From positions 81,289 through 145,288 of the forward strand of contig CBDBFH010000019.1 in the NCBI GenBank assembly GCA_965204775.1: DNA of 64,000 nt. The letters run 5' to 3'. The stretch comes from CBDBFH01 sp965204775 (GTDB lineage Bacteria > Pseudomonadota > Alphaproteobacteria > JAPOUT01 > G958296285). Position numbers and translations under genes: made by a program. The notes under the pieces were generated by a model. It worked only from the letters and a program-made list of their open reading frames with translations. It made no database searches and was not told the DNA's origin. Positions within the stretch are counted from its first letter, which is position 1. Every line of letters starts with the position of its first letter. Shown one piece after another: positions 8,639-20,617 of this stretch.

Positions 8639-9712
8639 GTGCAGGTTTTTCGGGCGATTTTTTTCTTTTTTCCCCGCGCATGGCTTGTTTGCGCATTGCT
8701 GGCCGGGCTGGCCGGGCTGGGCTGGGCTGGGAGCGCGGGCGCGCAGGCGGCGCGGGATTTGGCGGAGAAGCGGGCGCAGGCCGCGCGGGCGATTCAGGCG
8801 CGCGAAGGCGCGATCACGCGGCTGGGAGCGCAGCTGGCCGAGCTGGAGGAGGCGCGCGCCGCGCTTGAGGCGGATTTGGGCGCCGGACGGCAGGCGCGGC
8901 GCGCGATGCTGCGCAGTTTGATCCGGCTGGCCCTTTCGCCGGAGCCGGGCAGATCGAAGCCGGAGGAGGCTCTGGACCGGCTGCGCGGCGGGCTGGTTTT
9001 GCGCCGCCTGCGCGCGACGGCGACGGTGCAGTTGCGCGCGCTGGCCGCGCAAGCCGCGCTGGCGGCGCGCCTGCGCGCAGACAGCGCGGCGGCGCAAAAG
9101 AAACTTTTTGCCGAACATGGCGCGCTCGCCCGGCTGCACAAAGTTCTGGACGAGATGCTGGCGGCCCGGCCCGCCGCGCCCGATGCGCGCGCGCAGCGGC
9201 GGCGGCAAGAAGCGCTGGTGCGCGGGGCGCAGGACCTGACCGGGCTGGCCGCGGCGCTGGACCGGCTGGCGGGCGGGGCGGGGCGGGGCGGCGGCGGCTT
9301 GCGCCTGCGCCGCCCGGTGGAGGGGTTTTTGGTCGCGTCCTTTGGGCAAACGCCCACGCCCGACGCCGCGCCGGGGCAAGGGGTGCGGCTGAGCGCGCTG
9401 AACGACGGACAGGTGGTCGCCCCGGCGGCGGGGCGGGTGGTGTTTGCCGGGCCGTTCCGGGCCTATGGCGGGGTCTTGATCCTGGAGGCGCCGGGCGGCT
9501 ATCATATTCTTCTGACCGGGTTGGGTCGTCTGACCGCCCGCCTCGGGGAGTCGGTCGAGGCCGGCGCGCCGGTGGGGCGGATGCGCAAGCGCAGGCGGGC
9601 GGCGCGCGAGGAGCTGTATCTGGAGGTGCGCAAGGACGGGCGTCCGGTTAATCCGCTTCTCCTGATCGATTCGGACTGGTCGCTGTCCCTGCCCTTTTTT
9701 CTTGAGTTTTGA
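8639..9712 (+). CDS. EnvC-like murein hydrolase activator (degenerate LytM/M23 domain)
   Basis: A 357-residue secreted protein. The start is GTG 8639, followed by a signal peptide (hydrophobic stretch about residues 5-32, Ala-rich cleavage region GSAGAQAA). Next comes an Ala/Arg/Leu-rich coiled coil (~40-180) and a LytM-like domain (~220-355). The domain keeps the fold signature (GGVLILEAPGGY ... LGESVEAGAPVG ... ELYLEVRKDGRPVNPL). The first zinc-binding HxxxD motif is replaced by GVRLSA, as in EnvC, which activates amidases without cutting peptidoglycan. The stop overlaps or abuts ctpA. The envC-ctpA-rppH order is common in alphaproteobacteria and suggests a role in cell separation. Confidence 0.85.
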   Translation: MQVFRAIFFFFPRAWLVCALLAGLAGLGWAGSAGAQAARDLAEKRAQAARAIQAREGAITRLGAQLAELEEARAALEADLGAGRQARRAMLRSLIRLALSPEPGRSKPEEALDRLRGGLVLRRLRATATVQLRALAAQAALAARLRADSAAAQKKLFAEHGALARLHKVLDEMLAARPAAPDARAQRRRQEALVRGAQDLTGLAAALDRLAGGAGRGGGGLRLRRPVEGFLVASFGQTPTPDAAPGQGVRLSALNDGQVVAPAAGRVVFAGPFRAYGGVLILEAPGGYHILLTGLGRLTARLGESVEAGAPVGRMRKRRRAAREELYLEVRKDGRPVNPLLLIDSDWSLSLPFFLEF

Positions 9713-9714
9713 AG

Positions 9715-11058
9715 ATGCAACCTTTCTTTCGCCAGAGATGGCCCTCCCTGATTGCGGCGGCGAGCAGCACGCTGGCGATTGTTTTTGGTGTTTTGCTCTA
9801 TCTGGACCGCAGCCCGGCGGCGCGGGCGTCGGATGCGGAGATTTACCGCTATTTCGACCTGTTCGGCGAAGTCTTCGAGACGGTGCGGGCGGACTATGTC
9901 GAGCCGACCGACGATGTTGCGCTGATCAAGGCGGCGATCAAGGGGATGCTGTCTTCGCTGGACCCGCATTCGGCCTATCTGGAGCCGGACAATTACCGGA
10001 ACATGCAGATTTACACGCGGGGCGAGTTTGGCGGCCTGGGTCTGGAGGTGACCATGGACCAGGGCTTTGTGAAGGTGATTGCGCCGATTGACGAAACGCC
10101 GGCGGCGCGGGCGGGGATGCTGGCCGGAGACATCATCACCCATCTGGACGGGGAGTCGATTCAGGGTCTGACCCTGTCGGAGGCGGTTGAGAAGATGCGG
10201 GGCAAGAAGGGGACGGCGATTGTCCTGACCGTGCGCCGCGAGGGGGCGGACAAGGCGCTGAAGGTTCGCATTGTGCGCGCTGTGATCAAACTGCGCTCGG
10301 TTTCGGCGCGGCGCGAGGGCCGGGTCGGCTATTTGCGGGTGACGACGTTCAATGATCAGGCGGCGCGCGCGCTGCGGCGCGAGATTGGGAAACTGCAGTC
10401 GGAGCGCGGTGGGGTGATCGGCTATATTCTGGACTTGCGCAACAATCCGGGCGGGCTGCTGGATCAGGCGGTGGCGGTGGCGGATATTTTTCTGGAGGGG
10501 GGCGAGATCGTCTCGACCCGCCAGCGCGACGGGCGGGCCGGGGAGCGCTACAATGCGCGGCGGGGCGACTTGACCCAGGGCCGTCCGGTGATTGTTTTGA
10601 TCAATGGCGGTTCGGCTTCGGCCTCGGAGATTGTCGCCGGGGCGCTGCAAGATCAGCGCCGGGCGGTGATTTTGGGGACGCTGTCCTTTGGCAAGGGATC
10701 GGTGCAGACGATCAAGTCGCTGGGCGGCGACAACGGCGCTCTGCGCCTGACCACGGCGCGCTATTACACGCCGTCGGGGCAGCGGATTCAGGCGGTGGGG
10801 GTGGAGCCGGACATTGTGGTCGAGCAGGTTTTGACCGAAGAGGAGAAGGACAAGCTGGGGATCACCGGCGAGACCGATCTGCGCGGCTATCTGGACGGCG
10901 GCGAGAGCGGCGCCGGCGGCGGGGGCAAGACGCGGTCGGGGTCGGCTTCTTATATTCCGCCGGAGCGCGACCGCGACGCGCAGCTCAATTATGCGCTGGA
11001 ATTGCTGCGGGGCATGGACAAGAACGGGCGGGCGGCGCAGGCCGCGCAAAACCGCTAG
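9715..11058 (+). CDS. ctpA: carboxyl-terminal processing protease (S41)
   Basis: A 447-residue S41 protease: an N-terminal membrane anchor or signal (~12-32), then a PDZ domain (~90-170, starting GEFGGLGLEVTM), then the protease core. The catalytic Ser is in INGGSASASEI and the Lys in TLSFGKGSVQT, both intact. LRNNPGGLLDQAV is the usual substrate-groove segment. Such enzymes degrade or trim periplasmic proteins; partners often include peptidoglycan hydrolases, which fits the EnvC-like neighbour. ATG 9715 follows the envC stop by two bases; a TTG at 9709 overlapping that stop is an alternative. The C terminus has a Gly/Ser-rich segment (~390-410). Confidence 0.95.
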   Translation: MQPFFRQRWPSLIAAASSTLAIVFGVLLYLDRSPAARASDAEIYRYFDLFGEVFETVRADYVEPTDDVALIKAAIKGMLSSLDPHSAYLEPDNYRNMQIYTRGEFGGLGLEVTMDQGFVKVIAPIDETPAARAGMLAGDIITHLDGESIQGLTLSEAVEKMRGKKGTAIVLTVRREGADKALKVRIVRAVIKLRSVSARREGRVGYLRVTTFNDQAARALRREIGKLQSERGGVIGYILDLRNNPGGLLDQAVAVADIFLEGGEIVSTRQRDGRAGERYNARRGDLTQGRPVIVLINGGSASASEIVAGALQDQRRAVILGTLSFGKGSVQTIKSLGGDNGALRLTTARYYTPSGQRIQAVGVEPDIVVEQVLTEEEKDKLGITGETDLRGYLDGGESGAGGGGKTRSGSASYIPPERDRDAQLNYALELLRGMDKNGRAAQAAQNR

Positions 11059-11073
11059 GCGCGCGGCGCCTCC

Positions 11074-11574
11074 ATGCGCCGCCTGCCTTACCGGCTGGGG
11101 GTTGGGGTCGTTCTGTTCAGCCGGGGCGGGCAGGTCTGGATGGGCGAGCGGCGTCTGGAGATGATGCCGGACCCGGCGGCGGCGCGCTGGCAGTTTCCGC
11201 AAGGCGGGATTGATCCGGGCGAGACGGCGGCGGCGGCGGCGCGGCGCGAATTATTTGAGGAGACCGGGGCGCGCCATGTCCGCCTGCTGGCCCGCAGCCG
11301 GGAGTGGCTGACCTATGATCTGCCCGCCGAGCTGATCGGACGGGTTCTGCCCGGCTTTAGCGGCCAAAAACAACGATGGTTTGCGATGCGCTTCGAAGGC
11401 GAGGACAGCGAGTTCAACTTGTCGGCGGGCGGGGCCGTTCCGGAATTCGGGCGCTGGGCCTGGCGCGATCTGAAAGAAGCGATTGATCTGGTGGTTCCCT
11501 TCAAGCGGGGGCTTTACGCGCGGTTGACCGAGGAGTTCGGGCGTTTTGCGCAAAGCCGGTCAGGCGCGCCTTAG
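11074..11574 (+). CDS. rppH: RNA pyrophosphohydrolase (Nudix)
   Basis: A 166-residue Nudix hydrolase with a full Nudix box, GGIDPGETAAAAARRELFEE followed by TGA. RppH-specific stretches are YRLGVGVVLF near the N terminus and ARWQFPQGGID. The C-terminal VVPFKRGLYARL segment is also typical. RppH removes pyrophosphate from mRNA 5' ends or hydrolyses diadenosine polyphosphates. It lies 15 bases behind ctpA on the same strand. Its TAG stop overlaps the TAA stop of the convergent atpC in a TTAG palindrome. Confidence 0.95.
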   Translation: MRRLPYRLGVGVVLFSRGGQVWMGERRLEMMPDPAAARWQFPQGGIDPGETAAAAARRELFEETGARHVRLLARSREWLTYDLPAELIGRVLPGFSGQKQRWFAMRFEGEDSEFNLSAGGAVPEFGRWAWRDLKEAIDLVVPFKRGLYARLTEEFGRFAQSRSGAP

Positions 11575-11981
11575 GCGCGGGCGAGCGCGGCGCGCAGGGC
11601 GGCCAGTCTGGCGGCTTCCCGGGCGGCCTGGGCGCGCCGTTCGGGGCTGCGGGCATTGGCCTGATCGTCGCGGGCGCGAGCCAGATCCGCCTCCAGTCCG
11701 GCGCGCTCCAGACCCTCCAGCGCCAGCGCCTCATCGGCCAGAATCACGACATGCTCCGGCCCGATCTCGGCAAAACCGCCGGAGACGAAAAATTTCCGCC
11801 GCCCGTCCTGCGGCGTTTCGATCACGAGCAGGCCGGGGCGCAGCAAGGTCGCGAAAGGGGCGGCATGAGGCAGCGCGCCGAATTCGCCTTCCAGACCCGG
11901 CGCGGTCACCATGCGGGCGGGGCCGCGCCGGATTCGGCGCTGCGGGGTCACCAGATCGCAGGTGAACTGACTCACTGGCAT
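11571..11981 (-). CDS. atpC: F1 ATP synthase epsilon subunit
   Basis: A 136-residue epsilon subunit. The N-terminal beta-sandwich starts FTCDLVTPQRRIRRG, and GLEGEFGALPHAAPFATLLRPG is the conserved core. A C-terminal helical pair rich in Ala and Arg (ARDDQANARS onward) follows. Epsilon couples the rotor to F1 and inhibits ATP hydrolysis. The start at 11981 is four bases past the atpD stop; an upstream in-frame start at 12077 would lie inside atpD and lacks family similarity. It is the last gene of atpHAGDC. Confidence 0.93.
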   Translation of the reverse strand: MPVSQFTCDLVTPQRRIRRGPARMVTAPGLEGEFGALPHAAPFATLLRPGLLVIETPQDGRRKFFVSGGFAEIGPEHVVILADEALALEGLERAGLEADLARARDDQANARSPERRAQAAREAARLAALRAALARA

Positions 11982-11985
11982 GGGC

Positions 11986-14456
<2,471 letters not shown>

Positions 14457-14468
14457 GGGGCGGCGGGG

Positions 14469-16004
14469 TCAGGAGAAGGTTTTGGCGAAAGCGGCGATGG
14501 CGGCGCGCAATTGTTTCTCGCTCTCTTCGGATATATCGCTGCTTTCGCGGATGGCTTTGAGGAGCGGGGCGTGGCGGGCGCGCAAGGTTCCGAGCAGGCC
14601 GCTTTCAAAGCGGCGGACGGCCTCGACCGGCAGATCGTCGAGGAAGCCGTTGACTCCGGCGAAGATCGCCGCCGCCTGTTCTTCGACCGGCAGGGGCGAG
14701 AATTGATCCTGCTTGAGCAATTCGGTCAGGCGGCTGCCGCGCTGCAGGAGGGCCTGGGTTGCGGCGTCGAGGTCGGAGCCGAATTGGGCGAAGGCGGCCA
14801 TCTCGCGGTATTGGGCGAGCTCCCCCTTGATGCGTCCGGCGACCTTCTTGACGGCTTTGGTCTGGGCGGCGGAGCCGACGCGGCTGACCGAAATGCCGAC
14901 ATTGAGCGCGGGCCGCACGCCTTGATAGAAGAGGTCGGTTTCCAGAAAAATCTGTCCGTCGGTGATCGAGATGACATTGGTCGGGATATAGGCGGAGACG
15001 TCATTGGCCTGGGTTTCGACGATGGGCAGCGCGGTGAGCGATCCGCCGCCATGATCGTCATTGAGTTTGGCGGCGCGCTCAAGCAGGCGGGAATGGAGAT
15101 AGAAGACGTCGCCGGGATAGGCCTCGCGCCCGGGGGGGCGGCGCAGGAGGAGGGACATCTGCCGGTAGGCGACGGCGTGTTTGGACAGGTCGTCATAGAC
15201 GATCAGGGCGTGCATGCCGTTGTCGCGGAAATATTCGCCCATGGCGCAGCCGGTGAAGGGGGCGAGATACTGGAGCGGAGCGGGATCGGAGGCGGTGGCG
15301 GAGACGATGATGGTGTAGTCGAGGGCGCCGTTTTCTTCCAGTGTGCGCACGATGCGGGCGACGCTGGAGCGCTTCTGGCCGACGGCGACATAGATGCAAT
15401 AGAGTTTGCGGGCCGGGTCGGCGCCGGCATTGACGTCTTTTTGATTGAGAATTGTGTCTATGGCGATGGCGGTCTTGCCGGTCTGGCGGTCGCCGATGAT
15501 CAGTTCGCGCTGGCCGCGGCCAATCGGGATCAGGGCGTCGATCGCCTTGATGCCGGTCTGCATGGGTTCGTGGACCGAGCGGCGGGGGATGATGCCGGGG
15601 GCCTTTACGTCGACCCGGCGCTGTTCCTCGCCTTTGATCGCGCCCTTGCCGTCGAGGGGGCGGCCCAATGGATCGACCACCCGGCCCAGCAGAGTCTTGC
15701 CGGCGGGGGCGGCGACGATGGCCTTGGTGCGCCGGACGGCGTCGCCCTCGCGGATGCTGCGCTCGGAGCCGAAAATCACCACCCCGACATTGCCGCTCTC
15801 CAGATTGAGGGCGAGGCCGCGCACATCGTTGTCGAAGGCGACCATCTCGCCGGCCTGCACATTGGCCAGGCCGTGGATGCGGGCGATTCCGTCGCCGACC
15901 GAAAGCACCCGTCCGGTCTCGGCATGGGCGGCGCCCAGATCCAGGCCCTCGATCTGCTCTTTGAGCAGGGCGGTGATTTCTTCTGCCCGCAAACCGGTGG
16001 TCAT
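14469..16004 (-). CDS. atpA: F1 ATP synthase alpha subunit
   Basis: A 511-residue alpha subunit, normal length. Walker A is [35 protein letters not shown] is typical, and the arginine-finger region [17 protein letters not shown] is intact. The N terminus [17 protein letters not shown] is the usual start. ATG 16004 overlaps the atpH stop (ATGA); a longer in-frame reading to 16484 runs through atpH and has no family match. It binds nucleotide non-catalytically and contributes the arginine finger to beta. Confidence 0.98.
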   Translation of the reverse strand: MTTGLRAEEITALLKEQIEGLDLGAAHAETGRVLSVGDGIARIHGLANVQAGEMVAFDNDVRGLALNLESGNVGVVIFGSERSIREGDAVRRTKAIVAAPAGKTLLGRVVDPLGRPLDGKGAIKGEEQRRVDVKAPGIIPRRSVHEPMQTGIKAIDALIPIGRGQRELIIGDRQTGKTAIAIDTILNQKDVNAGADPARKLYCIYVAVGQKRSSVARIVRTLEENGALDYTIIVSATASDPAPLQYLAPFTGCAMGEYFRDNGMHALIVYDDLSKHAVAYRQMSLLLRRPPGREAYPGDVFYLHSRLLERAAKLNDDHGGGSLTALPIVETQANDVSAYIPTNVISITDGQIFLETDLFYQGVRPALNVGISVSRVGSAAQTKAVKKVAGRIKGELAQYREMAAFAQFGSDLDAATQALLQRGSRLTELLKQDQFSPLPVEEQAAAIFAGVNGFLDDLPVEAVRRFESGLLGTLRARHAPLLKAIRESSDISEESEKQLRAAIAAFAKTFS

Positions 16005-16624
16005 GGGTCTGGCGTTCGCTGCTGGCCGGGGGGAGAGGACGCGGCGAGGCGCTGGGAGATGGCGCGCAGTTTGCCGGCCAGCGAGGCGTCGATCTCCTGC
16101 CCGGCGGCGCGCACGATCAGGCCGCCCAAAAGATCGGGATCGCGGCGATAGAGGATATGGAGCGCGGCGTCTTTGCCGCCGAAGGCGCGCCGGAGCAGGG
16201 CTTCCAGTTTGCGGCGCTGGGCCGGGGCGAGCGGGGCGGGGGCGAGGACTTCGACGTCGCGCCGGCCTTCGCTTTGCGCGCGCAGGGCGTGGAAGGCCCG
16301 GGCGATGGCCGGGACATGGGCCAGCCGGCGATTGGCGGCCAGCGTCAGAATGAATTTTTGGACAAGAGCGCCCAGTTCGAGGCGGGCGAGCAACGCCTCC
16401 AGCCCGGCGCGGCGCGCCGGGGCGGCGGCGGCCGGAGCAGCGAAAAAGGCGGCGAGAGCAGGCGCGGCGTCCAGCGCGGCGCACAGTTTCTCCAGATCGC
16501 CTGCAATGTCGTCGAGGACGCGGCGCTGGCGGGCCAGATCAAACAGCGCCGCGGCATAGCGCCGGGCGACCGGATCGAACGAGGTTTGCGCTCCGGCTTT
16601 TGTGCTGGACTGATCGCTGGCCAC
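16001..16624 (-). CDS. atpH: F1 ATP synthase delta subunit
   Basis: A 207-residue delta (OSCP) subunit. The family start [13 protein letters not shown] is at ~residue 20, and the C-terminal [28 protein letters not shown] is the conserved end. I choose GTG 16624 because an AGAGGGGG stretch lies just upstream on the minus strand. A longer reading from 16681 adds 19 Arg/Gly-rich residues without similarity. The middle is a very Ala-rich helical region. Delta ties F1 to the stator. It heads atpHAGDC, with priA upstream. Confidence 0.92.
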   Translation of the reverse strand: MASDQSSTKAGAQTSFDPVARRYAAALFDLARQRRVLDDIAGDLEKLCAALDAAPALAAFFAAPAAAAPARRAGLEALLARLELGALVQKFILTLAANRRLAHVPAIARAFHALRAQSEGRRDVEVLAPAPLAPAQRRKLEALLRRAFGGKDAALHILYRRDPDLLGGLIVRAAGQEIDASLAGKLRAISQRLAASSPPGQQRTPDP

Positions 16625-16717
16625 CGCCTCGCCCCCTCTTCGCCCGGCGCGCCGTCCGGGACCGCCCGCGCTTGCTAACACGGAACCTTCGCCGCGCGCA
16701 AGGCGCAGACCGGAAAG

Positions 16718-18886
16718 TCAGAGGAAATGATAAGGATCGATGTCGATGGCGATGCGCACGCCGGCGGGCGGCGGACACCGGCTTTGCAATTCGCGGGCGC
16801 AGGCATGGAGGCCGGAGGCGGTTGCGGCCTTGATCAGCAGACGGAGGCGGTGCCGCCCGCGCAGCCGGGCGAGGGGGGCGGGGGCGGGCCCCAGCAGGCG
16901 GACGGAGGCGGGGAAGGTTTTGGCGGCATGGGCGGCCAAAGCGCGGGCGGCCTGCTCGACCGGGGCGAGCGCCGCGCCGGAGACGATGATCGCAGCCAGA
17001 TGGCCGAAGGGCGGCAGTTGCATTTTTTGGCGCTGAGCGCTCTCGCGGGCGAGGAAGGTCTCGCGCTCACCGGCGGTGAGCGCGCGAATCATCGGATGAT
17101 CGGGCATATAAGTCTGAAGAAGGGCGCGTCCGGGATGGCGCGCCCGCCCGGTGCGGCCCGCCACCTGCTGCAGCAATTGCCAGCTGCGCTCGGCGGCGCG
17201 CAGATCGCCATTGGCCAGCCCCAGATCGGCGTCGATGATTCCGGCCAGGGTCAGGTGGGGGAAATGCAGCCCTTTGGCGATGATCTGGGTGCCGATCAGA
17301 ATGTCGATGCGGCGCGCGCGCATATCGGCGAAGATGGCGGCGCGCCGATCGGGTTCGGGCGGCAGGTCGCGGGCGAGGCAGGTGATTCGGGCCTGCGGAA
17401 AGAGGTCGGCGGCTTCGGCGGCGATGCGCTCGATTCCGGGTCCGCAGGCGGCGAGTTTGCCCGTCGCGCGGCAGGCCGGACAGACCGAGGGGAGCGCCCG
17501 GCGATGGCCGCAATGATGACACAAAAGCGCGCCCGGGCGCAGATGCGCGACCAGCCAGGCGGTGCAATCGGGGCAGGCGAAGCGATGGCCGCAGGCGCGG
17601 CAGAGCATGAGCGGGGCGAAGCCGCGGCGGTTGAGGAACAAGAGCGTCTGTTCGCCGCGCCGGAGGGTGCGGGCGATCTCGTCCTGGAGGCGGGCGGACA
17701 GCCAGCGCTCTTTGGGCAGGCGCTGGCGGCGCATATCGAGGGCTTCGATGGCGGGCAGGCGGGCGCCGCCGTGGCGGGCGGGCAGGCGGAAATGCGCGTA
17801 GCGCCCGCGCCCGGCATTGACGAGGCTTTCCAGCGACGGGGTGGCCGAGGAGAGCACGACCGGAATCTTGCCGAGAAAGGCGCGGGCGACGGCCATGTCG
17901 CGGGCCTGGTAGAAGACGCCGTCTTCCTGCTTGAAGGCGGCGTCGTGCTCTTCGTCGACCACGATCAGGCCCAGATTTTTGAAGGGGAGCCAGAGCGCCG
18001 AGCGCGCGCCGATGACGACGCGCAGGCGGCCATTGAGGACGCCCTGCCAGACGCGGCGGCGCGGGCCGGGGCCCAGCGCGGAATGGAACAGGGCGGGGGC
18101 GGCGTTAAAGCAGGCCTGAAAGCGGTCGAGGAAGTAATCGGCGAGGGCGATTTCGGGCAGGAGAACCAGCGCCTGCCGGCCCTGTTCGAGGGCGGCGGCG
18201 ATGGTGTCGAAATAGACTTCGGTTTTGCCCGCCCCGGTGACGCCGTCGAGCAGGCAGGGGGCGAAGGCGGCGGGGGCGAAGCGGGCGCGAATCTGCCGGG
18301 CGATTTGTTGTTGCCGGGGCGAGAGGCGCAAATTATTCAGGGCGGGGATTGGGCGAGGTTCGGCGTCCGGCGGGCTGGTTTGGGGGATCAAGGCCCGGCA
18401 ACGCCGCAGACCGGCGACGACCGCCGGAGAGACCTGTGCGGCGCGGGCGAGTTGCGCGGCGGGGGCCGGGTTTTTGCGGGCGGCGGCGAGCAGGCGGGCG
18501 CGGGGCGCGGTGAGGCGGAAGGCGGGCGGATCGGGATTGAGGGCGAGGACGGGCCGGGGCGGGCTGGCGGCGAGCAGGGACGGGCTGCTCAGGCTGAGGC
18601 GTAAGAGCGCGCCGGGGGCGGCGAGCGTATAGCGCGTAGCCCAATCCAGAAAGCGGCGATGGAGATCGGGCAGGCCGGGCTGTGCGATTCGTTCGCGGAC
18701 GGGGCGCAGTTTTTCAGGCGGGAGGCGGCGGGCGGACTCCGGCGCAGGGTCCCAGACCACGCCGGTCACCTCGCTGCGGCGCAAGGGGACGCGGACGAAA
18801 TCGCCGGGCCGGACCGCGAGGCCGGGCGGCAGGCGGTAGTCGTAAAAGCCCGGCCCGGCGCGGGGGACGAGAACACGGCAGCGCAT
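16718..18886 (-). CDS. priA: primosomal replication helicase PriA
   Basis: A 722-residue superfamily 2 helicase. The N-terminal DNA-binding domain begins [20 protein letters not shown]. Walker A is [13 protein letters not shown] and the DEAH box is [15 protein letters not shown]. The zinc-binding region has four Cys pairs (CRACG, CPDC, CHHCG, CPAC). Helicase motifs V and VI include [16 protein letters not shown] and [10 protein letters not shown]. PriA restarts stalled replication forks. ATG 18886 has a perfect AGGAGG four bases upstream; the longer frame to 19204 is not supported. The priA-atpHAGDC and divergent transaldolase-xerC order is seen in other alphaproteobacteria. Confidence 0.97.
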   Translation of the reverse strand: MRCRVLVPRAGPGFYDYRLPPGLAVRPGDFVRVPLRRSEVTGVVWDPAPESARRLPPEKLRPVRERIAQPGLPDLHRRFLDWATRYTLAAPGALLRLSLSSPSLLAASPPRPVLALNPDPPAFRLTAPRARLLAAARKNPAPAAQLARAAQVSPAVVAGLRRCRALIPQTSPPDAEPRPIPALNNLRLSPRQQQIARQIRARFAPAAFAPCLLDGVTGAGKTEVYFDTIAAALEQGRQALVLLPEIALADYFLDRFQACFNAAPALFHSALGPGPRRRVWQGVLNGRLRVVIGARSALWLPFKNLGLIVVDEEHDAAFKQEDGVFYQARDMAVARAFLGKIPVVLSSATPSLESLVNAGRGRYAHFRLPARHGGARLPAIEALDMRRQRLPKERWLSARLQDEIARTLRRGEQTLLFLNRRGFAPLMLCRACGHRFACPDCTAWLVAHLRPGALLCHHCGHRRALPSVCPACRATGKLAACGPGIERIAAEAADLFPQARITCLARDLPPEPDRRAAIFADMRARRIDILIGTQIIAKGLHFPHLTLAGIIDADLGLANGDLRAAERSWQLLQQVAGRTGRARHPGRALLQTYMPDHPMIRALTAGERETFLARESAQRQKMQLPPFGHLAAIIVSGAALAPVEQAARALAAHAAKTFPASVRLLGPAPAPLARLRGRHRLRLLIKAATASGLHACARELQSRCPPPAGVRIAIDIDPYHFL

Positions 18887-18935
18887 GGAGCCTCCTGTTA
18901 TTGCGGGGCGCAGGCCGCCGGGTTTCATGCGCCGG

Positions 18936-18964
18936 TGGACAGACTCACACACAAGACGCATAGT
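18936..18964 (+). promoter_or_regulatory. candidate sigma-70 promoter for the transaldolase gene
   Basis: TGGACA (18936-18941), a 17-base spacer, then CATAGT (18959-18964) give a good plus-strand promoter in the 111-base divergent gap between priA and the transaldolase gene. The -10 lies in a direct repeat, CATAGTAGGC at 18959 and again at 18970 (11-base period), which could bind a regulator or be chance. A GGGAGG follows at 18981 before ATG 18998. Confidence 0.5.
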
Positions 18965-18997
18965 AGGCCCATAGTAGGCGGGGAGGCGGAGTTGGGA

Positions 18998-19648
18998 ATG
19001 CAGTTTTTCCTGGACAGCGCCGATTGGGAAGAGATCGCCGCTTTGGCCAAGAGCGGCCTGATCGACGGGGTGACGACCAATCCCTCGCTGATTGCGCGTA
19101 GCGGGGAGAAGCTGGTTGCGGTTCTGGAGAAAATCTGTGCGAGCGTTTCCGGCCCGGTCAGCGCCGAGGTGACCGCGACGGACCGGCAGGAGATGGTCCG
19201 GCAAGGTGAGAAACTGGCGGCGATTGCCGGCAATATTGTGATCAAACTTCCTTTGACCGAAGCGGGTCTGGCGGCTTCGCGGGTTTTACGGGGCAAGGGT
19301 CATGCGGTTAATGTGACGCTGTGCTTTTCGGCGGCGCAGGCGTTGCTGGCGGCGAAGGCGGGGGCGTCTTTTGTTTCGCCCTTTATCGGGCGGCTGGACG
19401 ATGCCGGGGAGCGGGGCATGGATGTGATTCGGGACATGCGGCGGATTTTCCAAAATTACCGGCTGGAGACGAAGATTCTGGCCGCCTCGATTCGCTCGGT
19501 GGATCACGTTCGGGAGGCGGCTCTGGCCGGGGCGGATTGCGCGACCTTGCCGCCGGCGGTTTTTCGCGCCTGCTTTCGCCATCCTCTGACCGACACCGGG
19601 CTGGCCGCCTTTCTGGCCGACTGGAAGAAGACCGGGCAGGTCATATGA
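18998..19648 (+). CDS. transaldolase / fructose-6-phosphate aldolase family protein
   Basis: A 216-residue short transaldolase of the FSA/TalC group. Characteristic parts are [11 protein letters not shown], the [14 protein letters not shown] signature, [11 protein letters not shown] with the Schiff-base lysine, and [19 protein letters not shown]. The end ([17 protein letters not shown]) is standard. Members are annotated as transaldolases in alphaproteobacteria and act in the pentose phosphate pathway; a pure aldolase role cannot be excluded. ATG 18998 gives the correct family N terminus; the longer frame to 18659 overlaps priA antisense. Confidence 0.93.
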   Translation: MQFFLDSADWEEIAALAKSGLIDGVTTNPSLIARSGEKLVAVLEKICASVSGPVSAEVTATDRQEMVRQGEKLAAIAGNIVIKLPLTEAGLAASRVLRGKGHAVNVTLCFSAAQALLAAKAGASFVSPFIGRLDDAGERGMDVIRDMRRIFQNYRLETKILAASIRSVDHVREAALAGADCATLPPAVFRACFRHPLTDTGLAAFLADWKKTGQVI

Positions 19649-19678
19649 TGCGCTGTGTTTTTTTATGAACGCGGCCTT

Positions 19679-20617
19679 ATGAGCGGGGGCAAGCGCGCAG
19701 ATGCATTGGGCGCGCAGCGGGCCGGCTGGCTGGACCAGCTGGCCGGCGAGCAGCGCAGGGCGGCGGCGACGTGCACGGCCTATGGCCGGGATCTGGACCG
19801 GTTTTTGGATTTTCTGGCCGACCATCTGGGGCGGCGGGCTTCGCTGGCGGATTTGCGCGATCTGGCGCCGGCTGATTTTCGCGCCTTTCTGGCGGCGCGG
19901 GCGCGGGCCGGGGTGAAGGGCGCGACGCTGGCCCGGACGCTTGCTGCGCTTCGCAGTTTCTACCGCTATCTGAAGCGGGCGGGGGCGGGGGATGATTCGG
20001 TTTTGAGCATGATCGCAACGCCCCGGCGCAAGGCGCGCCTGCCCCGGGCGCTGAGCGAGGCGGGGGCGCTGCGTCTGGTCGAGGAAGCCGGGGGCGGGGC
20101 GGGGGCAGCCTGGCAGCGGGCGCGCGATCATGCCCTGCTGGGGGTGCTGTATGGCTGCGGGCTTCGGATCAGCGAGGCGCTGGGGCTGGAGGCCGAGGCG
20201 GCGCGCGCCGATCTGCTGCGGATCACCGGCAAGGGCGGGCGCACCCGCCTGGTTCCGGTTTTGCCGGTCGTCCGCCGGGCGCTGGGCGATTATCTCCGGC
20301 TTTGCCCGTTTGATCTGGCGGCGGGGGGTCCGCTGTTTGTCAGCGCCCGCGGGACGCGTCTGGGGGCGCGGCGGGTGCAAAAACTGACCGCAACGCTGCG
20401 CCGCCGCCTGGGGCTTCCGGAAAGCGCCACGCCCCATGCTTTGCGGCACAGTTTCGCCACGCATCTTCTTGCGCATGGCGGCGATTTGCGCGTGATTCAG
20501 GATTTGCTGGGCCATGCCTCGCTGTCGACCACGCAGATTTACACCAAAGTCGACTCCGAACAGATGCTGGCGGCCTATGCGCAGGCGCATCCGCGGGCGA
20601 AGGCGGGGCGGTCATGA
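19679..20617 (+). CDS. xerC: tyrosine recombinase XerC
   Basis: A 312-residue tyrosine recombinase with an N-terminal SAM-like core-binding domain (~10-105) and a catalytic domain. Catalytic residues are visible: Arg in CGLRISEALG, Lys in ITGKGGRTR, His-x-x-Arg in PHALRHSFATHLL, His in LLGHASLSTTQIY, and the nucleophile Tyr at the end of that motif. Such proteins resolve chromosome dimers at dif with XerD. The position behind priA and the transaldolase gene matches chromosomal xerC rather than a mobile integrase. ATG 19679 is chosen over GTG 19655. The stop overlaps the next gene (ATGA). Confidence 0.92.
   Translation: MSGGKRADALGAQRAGWLDQLAGEQRRAAATCTAYGRDLDRFLDFLADHLGRRASLADLRDLAPADFRAFLAARARAGVKGATLARTLAALRSFYRYLKRAGAGDDSVLSMIATPRRKARLPRALSEAGALRLVEEAGGGAGAAWQRARDHALLGVLYGCGLRISEALGLEAEAARADLLRITGKGGRTRLVPVLPVVRRALGDYLRLCPFDLAAGGPLFVSARGTRLGARRVQKLTATLRRRLGLPESATPHALRHSFATHLLAHGGDLRVIQDLLGHASLSTTQIYTKVDSEQMLAAYAQAHPRAKAGRS

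Noticed and set aside
11560..11585. Bidirectional terminator between rppH and atpC
   Set aside because: The palindrome around TTAG is GC-rich but spans the stop codons, has almost no loop and lacks a T run on either side.
16727..18604. A 625-codon plus-strand frame opposite priA
   Set aside because: Antisense to an intact helicase with all motifs; no domain recognisable.
19679..20617. xerC-like gene as a phage or integron integrase
   Set aside because: Its neighbours (priA, transaldolase) are the usual chromosomal context of xerC and no attachment site, tRNA or cargo genes are seen.
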